This document shows positions 1-7,201 of a stretch of DNA of 11,147 nt, piece by piece. The stretch's first letter is position 1, and each line of letters starts with the position of its first letter. Under the pieces are notes generated by a model, which saw only the letters and a list, made by a program, of their open reading frames with translations, was not told the DNA's origin and ran no database searches. This stretch comes from an uncultured Hungatella sp. (GTDB lineage: Bacteria; Bacillota; Clostridia; Lachnospirales; Lachnospiraceae). The stretch spans positions 29,052 through 40,198 of the forward strand of contig CAJTOT010000018.1 of assembly GCA_910577935.1 (NCBI GenBank). The letters run 5' to 3'. A program made the translations under genes and the position numbers.

Positions 1-729
1 CTCTGCCGCGTGGCGGGTGGTGTTGGAGTTCTCCGCACGGAAGGTGGGGCCGAAGGTGTAGATGTTGCGGAAGGCCATGGCGTAGGTCTCGCCGTTGAGC
101 TGTCCGCTTACGGTCAGGCTGGTGGGTTTCCCGAAAAAGTCCCGGGAGAAATCTACAGAGCCATCCGCGGCCTTGGGGACATTGTCAAGGTCCATGGTAG
201 TCACCTGGAACATCTCCCCGGCGCCTTCACAGTCGCTGGAAGTGATAAGAGGCGTGTGCACATAGACAAAGTCCCTCTCCTGGAAATACTGGTGAATCGC
301 GTAGGCGATCAGGGAGCGCACGCGGAACACCGCCTGGAAGGTGTTGGTCCTGGGCCGCAGATGGGAGATGGTGCGCAGGTACTCGAAGCTGTGGCGCTTC
401 TTCTGGAGCGGATAATCCGGCGCAGAAGGACCTTCCACCATGACCCGGGCGGCCTGAATCTCAAAAGGCTGCTTGGCCTGGGGAGTGGCTACTAAAGTGC
501 CTGTGACAATCACCGCGGCGCCCACGTTCAGCCGGCTTATGTCATCAAAATTTTCCATGGTGTCATGATATACGATCTGGAGAGGCTCAAAATAAGAGCC
601 GTCGCCAAGGACGATAAAACCGAAGGCTTTGGAATCCCTGATACTGCGGACCCAGCCGCCTACGGATACCTGCTTATCCAGATAAAGTTCTCTATTTCTG
701 TAAATTTCCCGAACTGTCACTAAATCCAT
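1..729 (-). CDS. asnS: Asparaginyl-tRNA synthetase, N-terminal part (cut by window edge)
   Basis: Class II aminoacyl-tRNA synthetase that charges tRNA-Asn with asparagine in the cytoplasm. Reading leftward from the ATG at 729, 243 codons are open to position 1. Residues about 20-105 form the OB-fold anticodon-binding domain (VSVGGWVRSIRDSKAFGF, then LGDGSYFEPLQIVY). The catalytic domain follows: HLRPRTNTFQAVFRVRS near 123-139, then the AsnS-typical DCEGAGEMFQVTT at about 166-178, and the motif 2 segment FRAENSNTTRHAAE right at the cut. That RAENSNTTRHAAE string is characteristic of AsnS rather than AspRS or LysRS. The start is supported by AGGAG about 7 nt upstream. The rest of the gene, with motif 3, lies outside the window. 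It is transcribed away from glgC and has no apparent functional link with it. Confidence 0.96.
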   Translation of the reverse strand, partial: MDLVTVREIYRNRELYLDKQVSVGGWVRSIRDSKAFGFIVLGDGSYFEPLQIVYHDTMENFDDISRLNVGAAVIVTGTLVATPQAKQPFEIQAARVMVEGPSAPDYPLQKKRHSFEYLRTISHLRPRTNTFQAVFRVRSLIAYAIHQYFQERDFVYVHTPLITSSDCEGAGEMFQVTTMDLDNVPKAADGSVDFSRDFFGKPTSLTVSGQLNGETYAMAFRNIYTFGPTFRAENSNTTRHAAE

Positions 730-766
730 AATGGTCTCCTTTTCACTGTTAAAATGCACGTTCATA

Positions 767-795
767 ATTATACTTTATTTTCTTCGGCGATTCAA
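767..795 (-). promoter_or_regulatory. Likely sigma-A promoter of asnS
   Basis: On the minus strand, TTGAAT (790-795) and a perfect TATAAT (767-772) are separated by 17 bp. Transcription would start near 760, giving a leader of about 30 nt that contains the AGGAG ribosome binding site of asnS. There is no room for a T-box leader, so asnS does not look regulated by that route here. Confidence 0.7.
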
Positions 796-928
796 GGCTT
801 TCTCCCCCTTTAAAATGCAAAAACCGTTAAAAATGCCCAGGATATGCCGGAAAATATAAAAAAACGTGTCAGTGAGGAGAAAAAGCCGGGAAATACAAGG
901 AAAATACGCAGAATCTGCGAAGATTTGG

Positions 929-957
929 TTCACTATTTTTCAAATGTGTGTTATAAT
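929..957 (+). promoter_or_regulatory. Likely promoter of the glgC-glgD-spoVG operon
   Basis: TTCACT (929-934) and a perfect TATAAT (952-957) are 17 bp apart, and TGT directly before the -10 box makes it an extended -10 (TGTTATAAT). The -35 matches the consensus at only 4 of 6 positions, which the extended -10 could offset. Transcription would begin near 964, about 300 nt upstream of the glgC start. No other good promoter is visible between here and glgC. Confidence 0.6.
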
Positions 958-963
958 GGCGAT

Positions 964-1254
964 GTAAACAAAAACGCAGTGCATAGGGCGATGCCCGTGA
1001 CCGAACTGGAGCTAAGAGCAGGTGAGGTTCACTGCCGGGATTTTCTTTTCAGTAAATCTTAAAGGCCGGGCAAAACGCCAGCGAGCCCGTTATAGATTCC
1101 GCGGTTTTCTTAATCTATCTCTCATCTGCGGAATCCGAGCATTTCATTACGGTCTCACAAGCCGTCGGTGATGCAGGACGGACCCTCGTTCACACTTCAG
1201 GGATTTCAGACATCAGCCGCCCCAAACCCACTGCAGGACAGAAAATACACAGCA
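964..1254 (+). other. Long, possibly structured 5' leader upstream of glgC
   Basis: About 300 nt lie between the predicted transcription start and glgC, with no convincing gene. Pairings seen directly: GCAGTG (976-981) with CACTGC (1030-1035), enclosing a small GGGC-GAT-GCCC hairpin (986-996); CGGGC (1067-1071) with GCCCG (1085-1089); and a 10-bp helix GATTCCGCGG (1095-1104) with CTGCGGAATC (1126-1135), one G-U pair, loop of 21 nt. None is followed by a U-tract, so none looks like an intrinsic terminator. I compared it from memory with common riboswitch signatures (c-di-GMP, SAM, fluoride, TPP, glycine, THF) and saw no convincing match. It may be a cis-regulatory RNA or just spacer. Confidence 0.35.
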
Positions 1255-1266
1255 AGAGGTGATAAC

Positions 1267-2541
1267 GTGATCAAGAAAGAGATGATCGCCATGCTTTTGG
1301 CGGGGGGACAAGGCAGCCGTCTTGGAGTCTTAACCCAAAAAGTAGCGAAACCAGCAGTTTCTTTCGGCGGGAAATACAGAATCATAGATTTCCCCCTGAG
1401 CAACTGCATCAACTCCGGTGTCGATACCGTAGGTGTATTGACCCAGTATCAGCCGCTGCGCTTGAATACCCACATCGGAATCGGAATTCCGTGGGACCTT
1501 GACAGGAATGTGGGCGGAGTCACTGTGCTTCCTCCTTACGAGAAGAGTAAGGGGAGCGACTGGTACACAGGAACAGCCAATGCTATTTATCAGAATCTGG
1601 AGTACATGGAACAGTACAATCCGGAATATGTGCTGATCTTGTCCGGAGACCACATTTACAAGATGGATTATGAAGTCATGCTGGAATACCACAAGGCCAA
1701 CAACGCAGATGTCACCATTGCTGCTATGCCTGTGCCCATCGAAGAGGCCAGCCGTTTTGGCATCGTCATCACTGACGATACCAACCGGATCACGGAATTC
1801 GAGGAGAAACCAGCGAATCCACGAAGCAACCTGGCATCCATGGGCATCTATATATTCAGCTGGAAAGTGCTGAAGGACGCCCTGGTTCAGCTCTCCGAAG
1901 TCCCCAGCTGCGATTTCGGCAAGCATATCATACCCCACTGCCACGGCCAGGGGCAGCGGATTTTTGCCTACGAGTACAACGGCTACTGGAAGGATGTGGG
2001 AACCTTAAGTTCCTACTGGGAAGCCAATATGGAACTGATCGATATCATTCCGGAATTCAACCTTTATGAAGAGTACTGGAGGATCTACACCAAGAGCGAT
2101 ATCATTCCGCCTCAGTATATAGCCGCGGACGCGGTGATTGAGAGAAGTATTATCGGCGAGGGAGCAGAGATCTACGGCAAGGTGAGCAATTCTGTAATCG
2201 GCGCGGGAGTGACTATAGGCAAAGGCGCGGTTGTCCGGGATTCCATCATCATGAGGGGAAGCACGGTAGGAGAGAACAGTATCCTCAAAAAAGTTATCGT
2301 GGCCGAGGATGTAGTCATCGGAAGCAATGTGGAACTGGGAGTGGGAGAGGTTGCTCCCAACAAGTATGACCCCAAGGTGTATCAGTCAGACCTGGTTACC
2401 ATCGGAGAGCACAGCGTCATTCCCGACAATGTAAAGGTCGGCAAGAACACGGCTGTCTCCGGAGAGACCACATCAGAAGATTACCCGGACGGCTTACTGG
2501 CCAGCGGAGACTACATTATGAAGGCAGGTGGCGCGAGATGA
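1267..2541 (+). CDS. glgC: Glucose-1-phosphate adenylyltransferase, catalytic subunit
   Basis: Makes ADP-glucose and pyrophosphate from glucose-1-phosphate and ATP, the committing step of bacterial glycogen synthesis, in the cytoplasm. The predicted protein is 424 residues. The nucleotidyltransferase domain has LLAGGQGSRL at residues 10-19, SGDHIYKMDY at 126-135 (metal-binding Asp), FEEKP at 178-182 (glucose-1-phosphate contact) and YWKDVGT at 240-246, all intact. A left-handed beta-helix of hexapeptide repeats fills about 297-375. The GTG at 1267 is chosen because AGAGGTG lies 6-7 nt upstream and the protein then begins VIKKEMIAMLLAGG, as in the family; the same frame is open back to a GTG at 1168, but that 33-residue extension is not family-like. 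Its stop overlaps the glgD start (ATGA), implying translational coupling. GlgC is expected to form a heteromer with GlgD. Confidence 0.95.
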   Translation: MIKKEMIAMLLAGGQGSRLGVLTQKVAKPAVSFGGKYRIIDFPLSNCINSGVDTVGVLTQYQPLRLNTHIGIGIPWDLDRNVGGVTVLPPYEKSKGSDWYTGTANAIYQNLEYMEQYNPEYVLILSGDHIYKMDYEVMLEYHKANNADVTIAAMPVPIEEASRFGIVITDDTNRITEFEEKPANPRSNLASMGIYIFSWKVLKDALVQLSEVPSCDFGKHIIPHCHGQGQRIFAYEYNGYWKDVGTLSSYWEANMELIDIIPEFNLYEEYWRIYTKSDIIPPQYIAADAVIERSIIGEGAEIYGKVSNSVIGAGVTIGKGAVVRDSIIMRGSTVGENSILKKVIVAEDVVIGSNVELGVGEVAPNKYDPKVYQSDLVTIGEHSVIPDNVKVGKNTAVSGETTSEDYPDGLLASGDYIMKAGGAR

Positions 2542-3758
2542 GAGCAATCGGTATCGTTTTAGCAGGCGGCAACAGCAAGAGGATGCGGGAACTGTCCAAC
2601 AAGCGGGCCATTTCGGCCATGCCCATCGCAGGCAGCTACCGGGGCATCGACTTTGCCCTGAGCAACATGTCCAACTCCCATGTTCAGAGCGTGGCAGTGT
2701 TCACCCAGTATAATTCCCGCTCTCTCAACGAACATCTGAATTCTTCCAAGTGGTGGGATTTCGGACGAAAACAGGGCGGACTGTTCGTGTTCACGCCCAC
2801 CATCACGGCGGAGCACAACGACTGGTATCGGGGCACCGCGGACGCGCTGTATCAGAATCTGACATTTTTGAAGAACAGTCATGAACCATATGTGGTCATT
2901 ACATCCGGTGACTGCATCTACAAGGTGGACTACAGCAAGGTGCTGGAGTACCATATCGAGAAGAAGGCGGATATCACCGTGGTCTGCAAGACCATGCCGG
3001 CGGAGACGGACGTGACCAGGTTCGGCGTTGTCAAGGTCAACGATGACGGCAGGATCATGGATTTCCAGGAGAAGCCCATGATGGCAGAGTCCAACACCAT
3101 CTCCTGCGGCATCTACATCATTCGCCGCCGCCAGCTCATTGAGCTGCTGGAGCGCTGCGCTCAGGAAGACCGGTATGATTTCGTCAACGATATACTGATA
3201 CGCTATAAGAATATAAAAAGAATTTACGCCTATGAGCTGGCGACTTACTGGAGCAACATCGCTTCCGTGGAATCCTATTACAAGACCAACATGGATTTCC
3301 TGAAACCAGAGGTGAGAGATTATTTCTTCCGCCAGTATCCGGAGGTCTATTCAAAGGTAGGCGATCTGCCGCCCGCCAAGTATAATCCCGGCGCTGACGT
3401 GAGAAACAGCCTGGTGTCCAGCGGAACCATCATCAACGGCGAAGTAGTGAATTCGGTTTTATTTAAACAGGTTTATGTGGGAAATAACTGTGTAATTAAA
3501 AACTCAATCATCCTCAATGATGTTTATATAGGCGACAACACGGTGATCGAGAATTGTATTGTGGAGAGCCGCGATACTATCCGCGCCAACACCACGTATA
3601 TTGGGAACACCGGAGAATATAAAGATCGTGGTGGAGAAAAACGAGCGTTATACATTGTAACAAAGGCGACAAAAGCAACACAGGTAACAAAGGCAATACC
3701 TCTGGCGGGGGCCAGGGGAGCAACAGAGAGGGGAAAGCTATGCAGATTACAGATGTAA
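2538..3758 (+). CDS. glgD: GlgD, non-catalytic partner subunit of ADP-glucose pyrophosphorylase; 3' end apparently frameshifted
   Basis: GlgC-like protein that in Firmicutes pairs with GlgC and raises its activity. It overlaps glgC by 4 nt (ATGA). The fold is kept, but active-site motifs are degenerate: the phosphate-binding loop reads AGGNSKRM (9-16) instead of GGxGxRL, SGDC (123-126) replaces SGDH, and YWSNIAS replaces GlgC's YWKDVGT, losing the Asp. Beta-helix repeats occupy about 288-350. The open frame gives 406 residues, but the last 46 are a Lys/Thr/Ala-rich tail that does not look like a beta-helix end. From 3622 the +1 frame reads KIVVEKNERYTL and stops at 3658-3660. Removing one T near 3618 would give a 373-residue protein ending in that sequence, the usual size for clostridial GlgD. 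So I infer a one-base insertion or a sequencing error. As written, the frame runs 19 nt into spoVG. Confidence 0.9.
   Translation: MRAIGIVLAGGNSKRMRELSNKRAISAMPIAGSYRGIDFALSNMSNSHVQSVAVFTQYNSRSLNEHLNSSKWWDFGRKQGGLFVFTPTITAEHNDWYRGTADALYQNLTFLKNSHEPYVVITSGDCIYKVDYSKVLEYHIEKKADITVVCKTMPAETDVTRFGVVKVNDDGRIMDFQEKPMMAESNTISCGIYIIRRRQLIELLERCAQEDRYDFVNDILIRYKNIKRIYAYELATYWSNIASVESYYKTNMDFLKPEVRDYFFRQYPEVYSKVGDLPPAKYNPGADVRNSLVSSGTIINGEVVNSVLFKQVYVGNNCVIKNSIILNDVYIGDNTVIENCIVESRDTIRANTTYIGNTGEYKDRGGEKRALYIVTKATKATQVTKAIPLAGARGATERGKLCRLQM
3657..3694 (+). repeat. 11-bp direct repeat at the 3' end of glgD
   Basis: GTAACAAAGGC occurs exactly at 3657-3667 and at 3684-3694, offset by 27 bp. The first copy contains the TAA (3658-3660) that would end glgD if its reading frame were restored. 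Sequence after the two copies does not match, so this is not a full tandem duplication. In the frame as it stands the copies encode part of the VTKATKATQVTKA stretch. No function can be assigned. Confidence 0.6.
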
Positions 3759-4015
3759 GAGTAAGAAAAATTGAGAAAGAGGGAAAAATGAAAGCTATTG
3801 TTTCGATCACGTTGGATAATGAATTCGTGATTCATGACATCAAGGTGATTGAAGGGGAGAAGGGCCTGTTTATTGCGATGCCCAGCCGCAAGGCAGTGGA
3901 CGGGGAATATCGGGATATCGCGCATCCGATCAACTCTGAGACAAGAGACATGATTCAGAGAGTGATTCTGGATAAGTACGAAACCACCACACTGGAGAGC
4001 GAAGCAGCATCGTAG
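3740..4015 (+). CDS. spoVG: SpoVG family RNA-binding regulator
   Basis: Small protein of 91 residues beginning MQITDVRVRKIEKEGKMKAI, with DNEFVIHDIKVIEGEKGLFIAMPSRK at about 29-54 and a charged C-terminal helix (INSETRDMIQRVILDKYE). This is the SpoVG signature; the Bacillus subtilis protein is about 97 residues. SpoVG was named from a sporulation phenotype and is known in several Firmicutes to bind nucleic acid and influence septation, cell envelope or virulence traits. The ATG is preceded by AGAGGGG with 5-6 nt spacing. It follows glgD in the same direction with no visible promoter of its own, so it is probably co-transcribed with glgCD, and it ends at a strong terminator. The present glgD frame overlaps its first 19 nt; with that frame restored there would be a 79-nt gap. 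Confidence 0.95.
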   Translation: MQITDVRVRKIEKEGKMKAIVSITLDNEFVIHDIKVIEGEKGLFIAMPSRKAVDGEYRDIAHPINSETRDMIQRVILDKYETTTLESEAAS

Positions 4016-4069
4016 GGACTGAAAAAGTGTGAGTACCTTGGATGGTTTATGAAATTTTATGAAACAGGC

Positions 4070-4100
4070 AAAAAACGGCAGCGGAGGCTGCCGTTTTTTT
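4070..4100. terminator. Bidirectional intrinsic terminator between spoVG and the GH32 operon
   Basis: A perfect 7-bp stem, CGGCAGC (4076-4082) with GCTGCCG (4087-4093), has a 4-nt loop and is flanked by six A on the left and seven T on the right. Both strands therefore carry a U-tract after the hairpin. It lies 54 nt past the spoVG stop and 4 nt past the stop of the converging GH32 gene, so it probably ends both operons. Confidence 0.92.
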
Positions 4101-4104
4101 GAAG

Positions 4105-5616
4105 TTATATAAAGTCCATGTATCTGGCGTTTGTGCATCCTTCCAGGCTGATGCGGGTGTACGGCGTGTCAGGATAAACAGTTCCGGACATGGCTATGGT
4201 CCCGCCGTCCAGGAATATCTCTACATGGGACACATCGAATATTATATCCATATGCCACGGACCGGAGAAGCAGCGGGGGGCGCTGCGCCTGGAAAAATAG
4301 TCCTGGGCAAATTCCTCCGAGAAGCCGGTATCGCCGGCGTTGGACCGGTCAAAATAGAGCATTCCGTCTTTGATTTCTACGGAGAGGGTCTGGCCTGCGG
4401 GGCTGGCGAAAGCGGCGCGGCAGTCTCCGTCTCCGTCCAGAGCGATTCCAAATACTTCAGAAGTAATCACATCTTGATTCCTGAGATTCCTGAGACCGCG
4501 GATACAGGAGCCAAGGCCGACAGGCGCGGAGAAAAGCCGCCAGCCGGCGGGAGTCTTTTTAAGTTCCAGCTTTCGGGCCAGGGTCATGGCTCCGCAGTAG
4601 TCGGTGGTGGGAGTGAGGGCAGAATATTTCCAGTTGCCCGCCCATCCGATTAAGATTTTGTCGTCGGCGTTGTCAAAGGTGACGCCGGCGTAGTTGTCAA
4701 AGCCCCAGTCCAGCCATATGGGTTCCTCATCAGGGTCGGCCCTGAAGGCGCTGCCGTCGTAGGAGCCGAGAATATATACAGTCCTGCTTCCGCCCAGCTC
4801 CGACGGGAGAGCCAGACTGAGGATAAGCACATGTCTGATCCCCTCGCCGGTGTCAAACTCCAGGAGATCAGGGCATTCCCAGACGCCCTTGGAGAGAATT
4901 CCGTCTTTGAAGGGGCCGAATTCTCCCGACTTGGTCCAGTGTATCAGATCAGGAGAATTGAAAAACTCGGCGTAATCGCCGCTGCACAGCACCAGACCCC
5001 AGGACTTCCCCGTGGAGCTGCGGAATACCTTTGGATCCCGGAAGTCTATCTGTCCGGGCTGGAAAAGCGGCTCTTTGGAGGACTTATTTGCGGCTGTGTC
5101 GAAGCTGCGCAGATCCGCCGGCCGTGACTCATCAAATAGCGGTTCCTCATCTTCCCGCTTCCTGGGCTTGTCAGGACAGGGAATGACGGGATTCTCCTGG
5201 TATTTTATAAAATTGATGCCATCCAGGGAGTAGGCCAGGCTCTGGTGCTGCTTTCTCCCCACACGCCGCGCGGGTCCCTGAAGGTCCTGGGTGTAGACAG
5301 CCACCAGAGGCGCCTGGCCCATAGCTCCCAGCCCGGAGGTGTTGTCCGCGTCCCAGACAGCGGAACCGGAAAATATGGTTCCCAGGCTGTCGGGGTACAG
5401 AGCTATGGGAAGGTGGGTCCAGCGGATCAAATCTCTGCTGACAGCGTGCCCCCAGTGCATGGGCCCCCAGTCGGTAGAACCTGGGTGGTACTGATAGAAC
5501 AGATGATAGACGCCGTCCTTGTACACCAGCCCGTTGGGGTCGTTGAGCCACATGGACGGGGCAGTAAAGTGGAGCCTGGGTCTGAAATCGCGGATGCCGT
5601 GAGTGCTCATAAGCAT
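4105..5616 (-). CDS. GH32 beta-fructosidase (sucrose-6-phosphate hydrolase / fructan hydrolase type), complete catalytic set
   Basis: Glycoside hydrolase family 32 enzyme, expected to release fructose from sucrose, sucrose-phosphate or fructo-oligosaccharides. All three conserved motifs are present: WLNDPNG at 23-29 (nucleophile Asp26), FRDPK at 192-196 (transition-state Asp194) and WECPD at 246-250 (acid/base Glu247). FSGSAV at 82-87 is also typical. The five-bladed propeller is followed by a C-terminal beta-sandwich, with VEIFLDGG and MSGTVYP near the end. There is no signal peptide, so it should be cytoplasmic and act on imported sugar. An extra charged stretch of roughly 35 residues (about 149-188) separates the ENPVI segment from RDP. 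AGGA lies about 7 nt before the chosen ATG; a second ATG at 5610 is also possible. It starts 16 nt after the other GH32 gene, so the two are likely co-transcribed. The exact substrate cannot be told from sequence. Confidence 0.92.
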   Translation of the reverse strand: MLMSTHGIRDFRPRLHFTAPSMWLNDPNGLVYKDGVYHLFYQYHPGSTDWGPMHWGHAVSRDLIRWTHLPIALYPDSLGTIFSGSAVWDADNTSGLGAMGQAPLVAVYTQDLQGPARRVGRKQHQSLAYSLDGINFIKYQENPVIPCPDKPRKREDEEPLFDESRPADLRSFDTAANKSSKEPLFQPGQIDFRDPKVFRSSTGKSWGLVLCSGDYAEFFNSPDLIHWTKSGEFGPFKDGILSKGVWECPDLLEFDTGEGIRHVLILSLALPSELGGSRTVYILGSYDGSAFRADPDEEPIWLDWGFDNYAGVTFDNADDKILIGWAGNWKYSALTPTTDYCGAMTLARKLELKKTPAGWRLFSAPVGLGSCIRGLRNLRNQDVITSEVFGIALDGDGDCRAAFASPAGQTLSVEIKDGMLYFDRSNAGDTGFSEEFAQDYFSRRSAPRCFSGPWHMDIIFDVSHVEIFLDGGTIAMSGTVYPDTPYTRISLEGCTNARYMDFI

Positions 5617-5632
5617 TTTCCTTTCCTGATAA

Positions 5633-7201
5633 TTATTCGTAGATAGATGCCATATTCCAAACCTGAACCGACGGGATATGAACCGGGCCGCCCAGGGCGG
5701 TGAGGGAGATCTGGCGGCTGTCCTCGGAGGGATACATCATCTGCATCATAGTAATCCGGCCGTTTACGAAGACTTCAACCATACACCGGTCAACCAGAAC
5801 CCGGAGCCGGATATGGCCATCCTTGACATCTGGAAGCTTCATGACTTCCGGCTGCCGTCCCTCCGCATCCGGGGTGGAAGAGGCGTGTGTGGTGTCCACA
5901 GCCACAGAATATTCGCAGGCAATGTGGTCGAGACGTTTCATTCTGGAGCGGTAAACAGTGATATCCGTGTGCTCTTTTCCGTCGGGTGAGCGGAGGACGC
6001 TGAGGGTGACGGCTCTGGCGTCGGTGAGGCAGATATCCAGTTTTATGTCCAGTTCTTTTCCCTGAGGCTGCAGGATAGTCTCTTCAAATGCCTTCAGCCG
6101 GCACTCTGATTCATAGTGGGAGACATGAAGGCTGTCAAGCTGCTCCACAGGTTCAATATGGACATTCTCCTCTTCGTCAAGAGTTACATGGTGCATGACT
6201 GTCATAGCCCCCTGCCTCGTGAGGGTTAAATTGGCGTCGGTGGTGTTGTAGATCAGATACAGGCCGCCCTTTCCGTCAGGAGTGAGGCATGGAGCCTGAT
6301 AGCTGGAACAGCCGATGGGACCAAAGTTAAAACGCGTGTGCTTGTCTGGATAAAACTTGTGCAGCACTTTGTCATAAGTTCCCAGGAGGCAGTGGGGGCC
6401 GGTTCTGTGGCTGAAATGGAAAAGCAGATATTTACCGTTATCGCCTATGGGCCAGAAATAGGGACAGGCCCCGTCATTGCCCAGTTCCTCCTGGGGGAAC
6501 CCGTCTTCTGTCAGCTCTCCCATGTAGGTCCAGTCTGAGAGATTCTGGGAAAAAAACAGATGTTCAACCATCTTGTTCTTGTAGCCTGTATGCCGGGCCT
6601 CTTCCTCCCCATAATAACAGCCGGACAGGGCGTAGTAGCCTTCTTCCTCTTTCCAGATAAAGGGATCGAATACCCGGTAAGGCTTCCCGTCGGAGCTGTC
6701 AGGGGTAAGAGGTATAACAGGGCATCCGCTGTCCTTCTCCCAGTTGAGCAGAAGAGGATCGCTGCTGGTGGCGATCATGTTGCCGATGCCTCTGCCGTGG
6801 TACATGGCGATGACCCGGTCTTCCTCCACCAGTGAGGAACCGCTGAACACCGCGTACTCCAGGTCGGGGTAGATAGCAAGAGGGAGGTCCTTCCAGTGAA
6901 CCATATCGTCGCTGACCGTGTGCCCCCAGTGCTGGCGGAAGTCCTCCGGCGGATAGGCCTGGTAGAAGAGGTGGCACTGGCCGTTCCAAAAACATAATCC
7001 GTTGGGATCGTTGATCTTCCCGTCGGGAGCCCAGAAGTGGAATGCAGGCATATAGGGATGATTTTTAAGCGCCTCACGATATTGGCGGAATGCCTCCAGC
7101 TGCGGACTCTGCTTCAGGGCTTCCCTCTGCTGCGCCTCGGTGCCCCGATAAGTCTCTTTGGGGATTTTAGATATAAACTTTCTTTCATAGACCTTTTTCA
7201 T
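5633..7201 (-). CDS. GH32-family protein with altered catalytic motifs
   Basis: A 522-residue protein of the GH32 fold. About 50 charged N-terminal residues precede the nucleophile motif GKINDPNGL (61-69, Asp65), and QHWGHTVSDDMVHWKDLPLAIYPD and VFSGS follow as in the family. The C-terminal sandwich carries VDRCMVEVFVNGR near 465-485, a hallmark of GH32 C-terminal domains. Two motifs differ from the canonical set: RDP reads VFDPF (Asp179 kept, Arg replaced by Phe), and WECP reads NDGACPYFWP (242-251), so Ala245 sits where the acid/base Glu is expected, with Asp243 two residues away. Activity or specificity may therefore differ. There is no signal peptide. The ATG at 7201 is chosen because AGGA lies 9 nt upstream; an ATG at 7207 and a GTG at 7222 are in frame but have worse spacing. 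It is the first gene of the minus-strand operon, divergent from the ROK regulator. Confidence 0.88.
   Translation of the reverse strand: MKKVYERKFISKIPKETYRGTEAQQREALKQSPQLEAFRQYREALKNHPYMPAFHFWAPDGKINDPNGLCFWNGQCHLFYQAYPPEDFRQHWGHTVSDDMVHWKDLPLAIYPDLEYAVFSGSSLVEEDRVIAMYHGRGIGNMIATSSDPLLLNWEKDSGCPVIPLTPDSSDGKPYRVFDPFIWKEEEGYYALSGCYYGEEEARHTGYKNKMVEHLFFSQNLSDWTYMGELTEDGFPQEELGNDGACPYFWPIGDNGKYLLFHFSHRTGPHCLLGTYDKVLHKFYPDKHTRFNFGPIGCSSYQAPCLTPDGKGGLYLIYNTTDANLTLTRQGAMTVMHHVTLDEEENVHIEPVEQLDSLHVSHYESECRLKAFEETILQPQGKELDIKLDICLTDARAVTLSVLRSPDGKEHTDITVYRSRMKRLDHIACEYSVAVDTTHASSTPDAEGRQPEVMKLPDVKDGHIRLRVLVDRCMVEVFVNGRITMMQMMYPSEDSRQISLTALGGPVHIPSVQVWNMASIYE

Noticed and set aside
986..1036. Fluoride or other known riboswitch in the glgC leader
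   Set aside because: A GGGCGATG stretch recalls the fluoride motif, but the partner strand and the conserved downstream segment are missing.
844..1062. Small open frame of 72 codons upstream of glgC
   Set aside because: It has no ribosome binding site, it contains the best promoter of the region, and its translation resembles no family I know.
1095..1135. The 10-bp hairpin in the glgC leader as an intrinsic terminator
   Set aside because: The loop is long (21 nt) and no U-tract follows, so it does not fit an intrinsic terminator.
1168..1266. N-terminal extension of GlgC from a GTG at 1168
   Set aside because: The 33 added residues are not like GlgC, and the GTG at 1267 has a good ribosome binding site and gives the normal family N-terminus.
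4099..5646. Several plus-strand open frames opposite the GH32 genes
   Set aside because: They are antisense to strongly conserved GH32 coding sequence and have no family-like motifs or ribosome binding sites.
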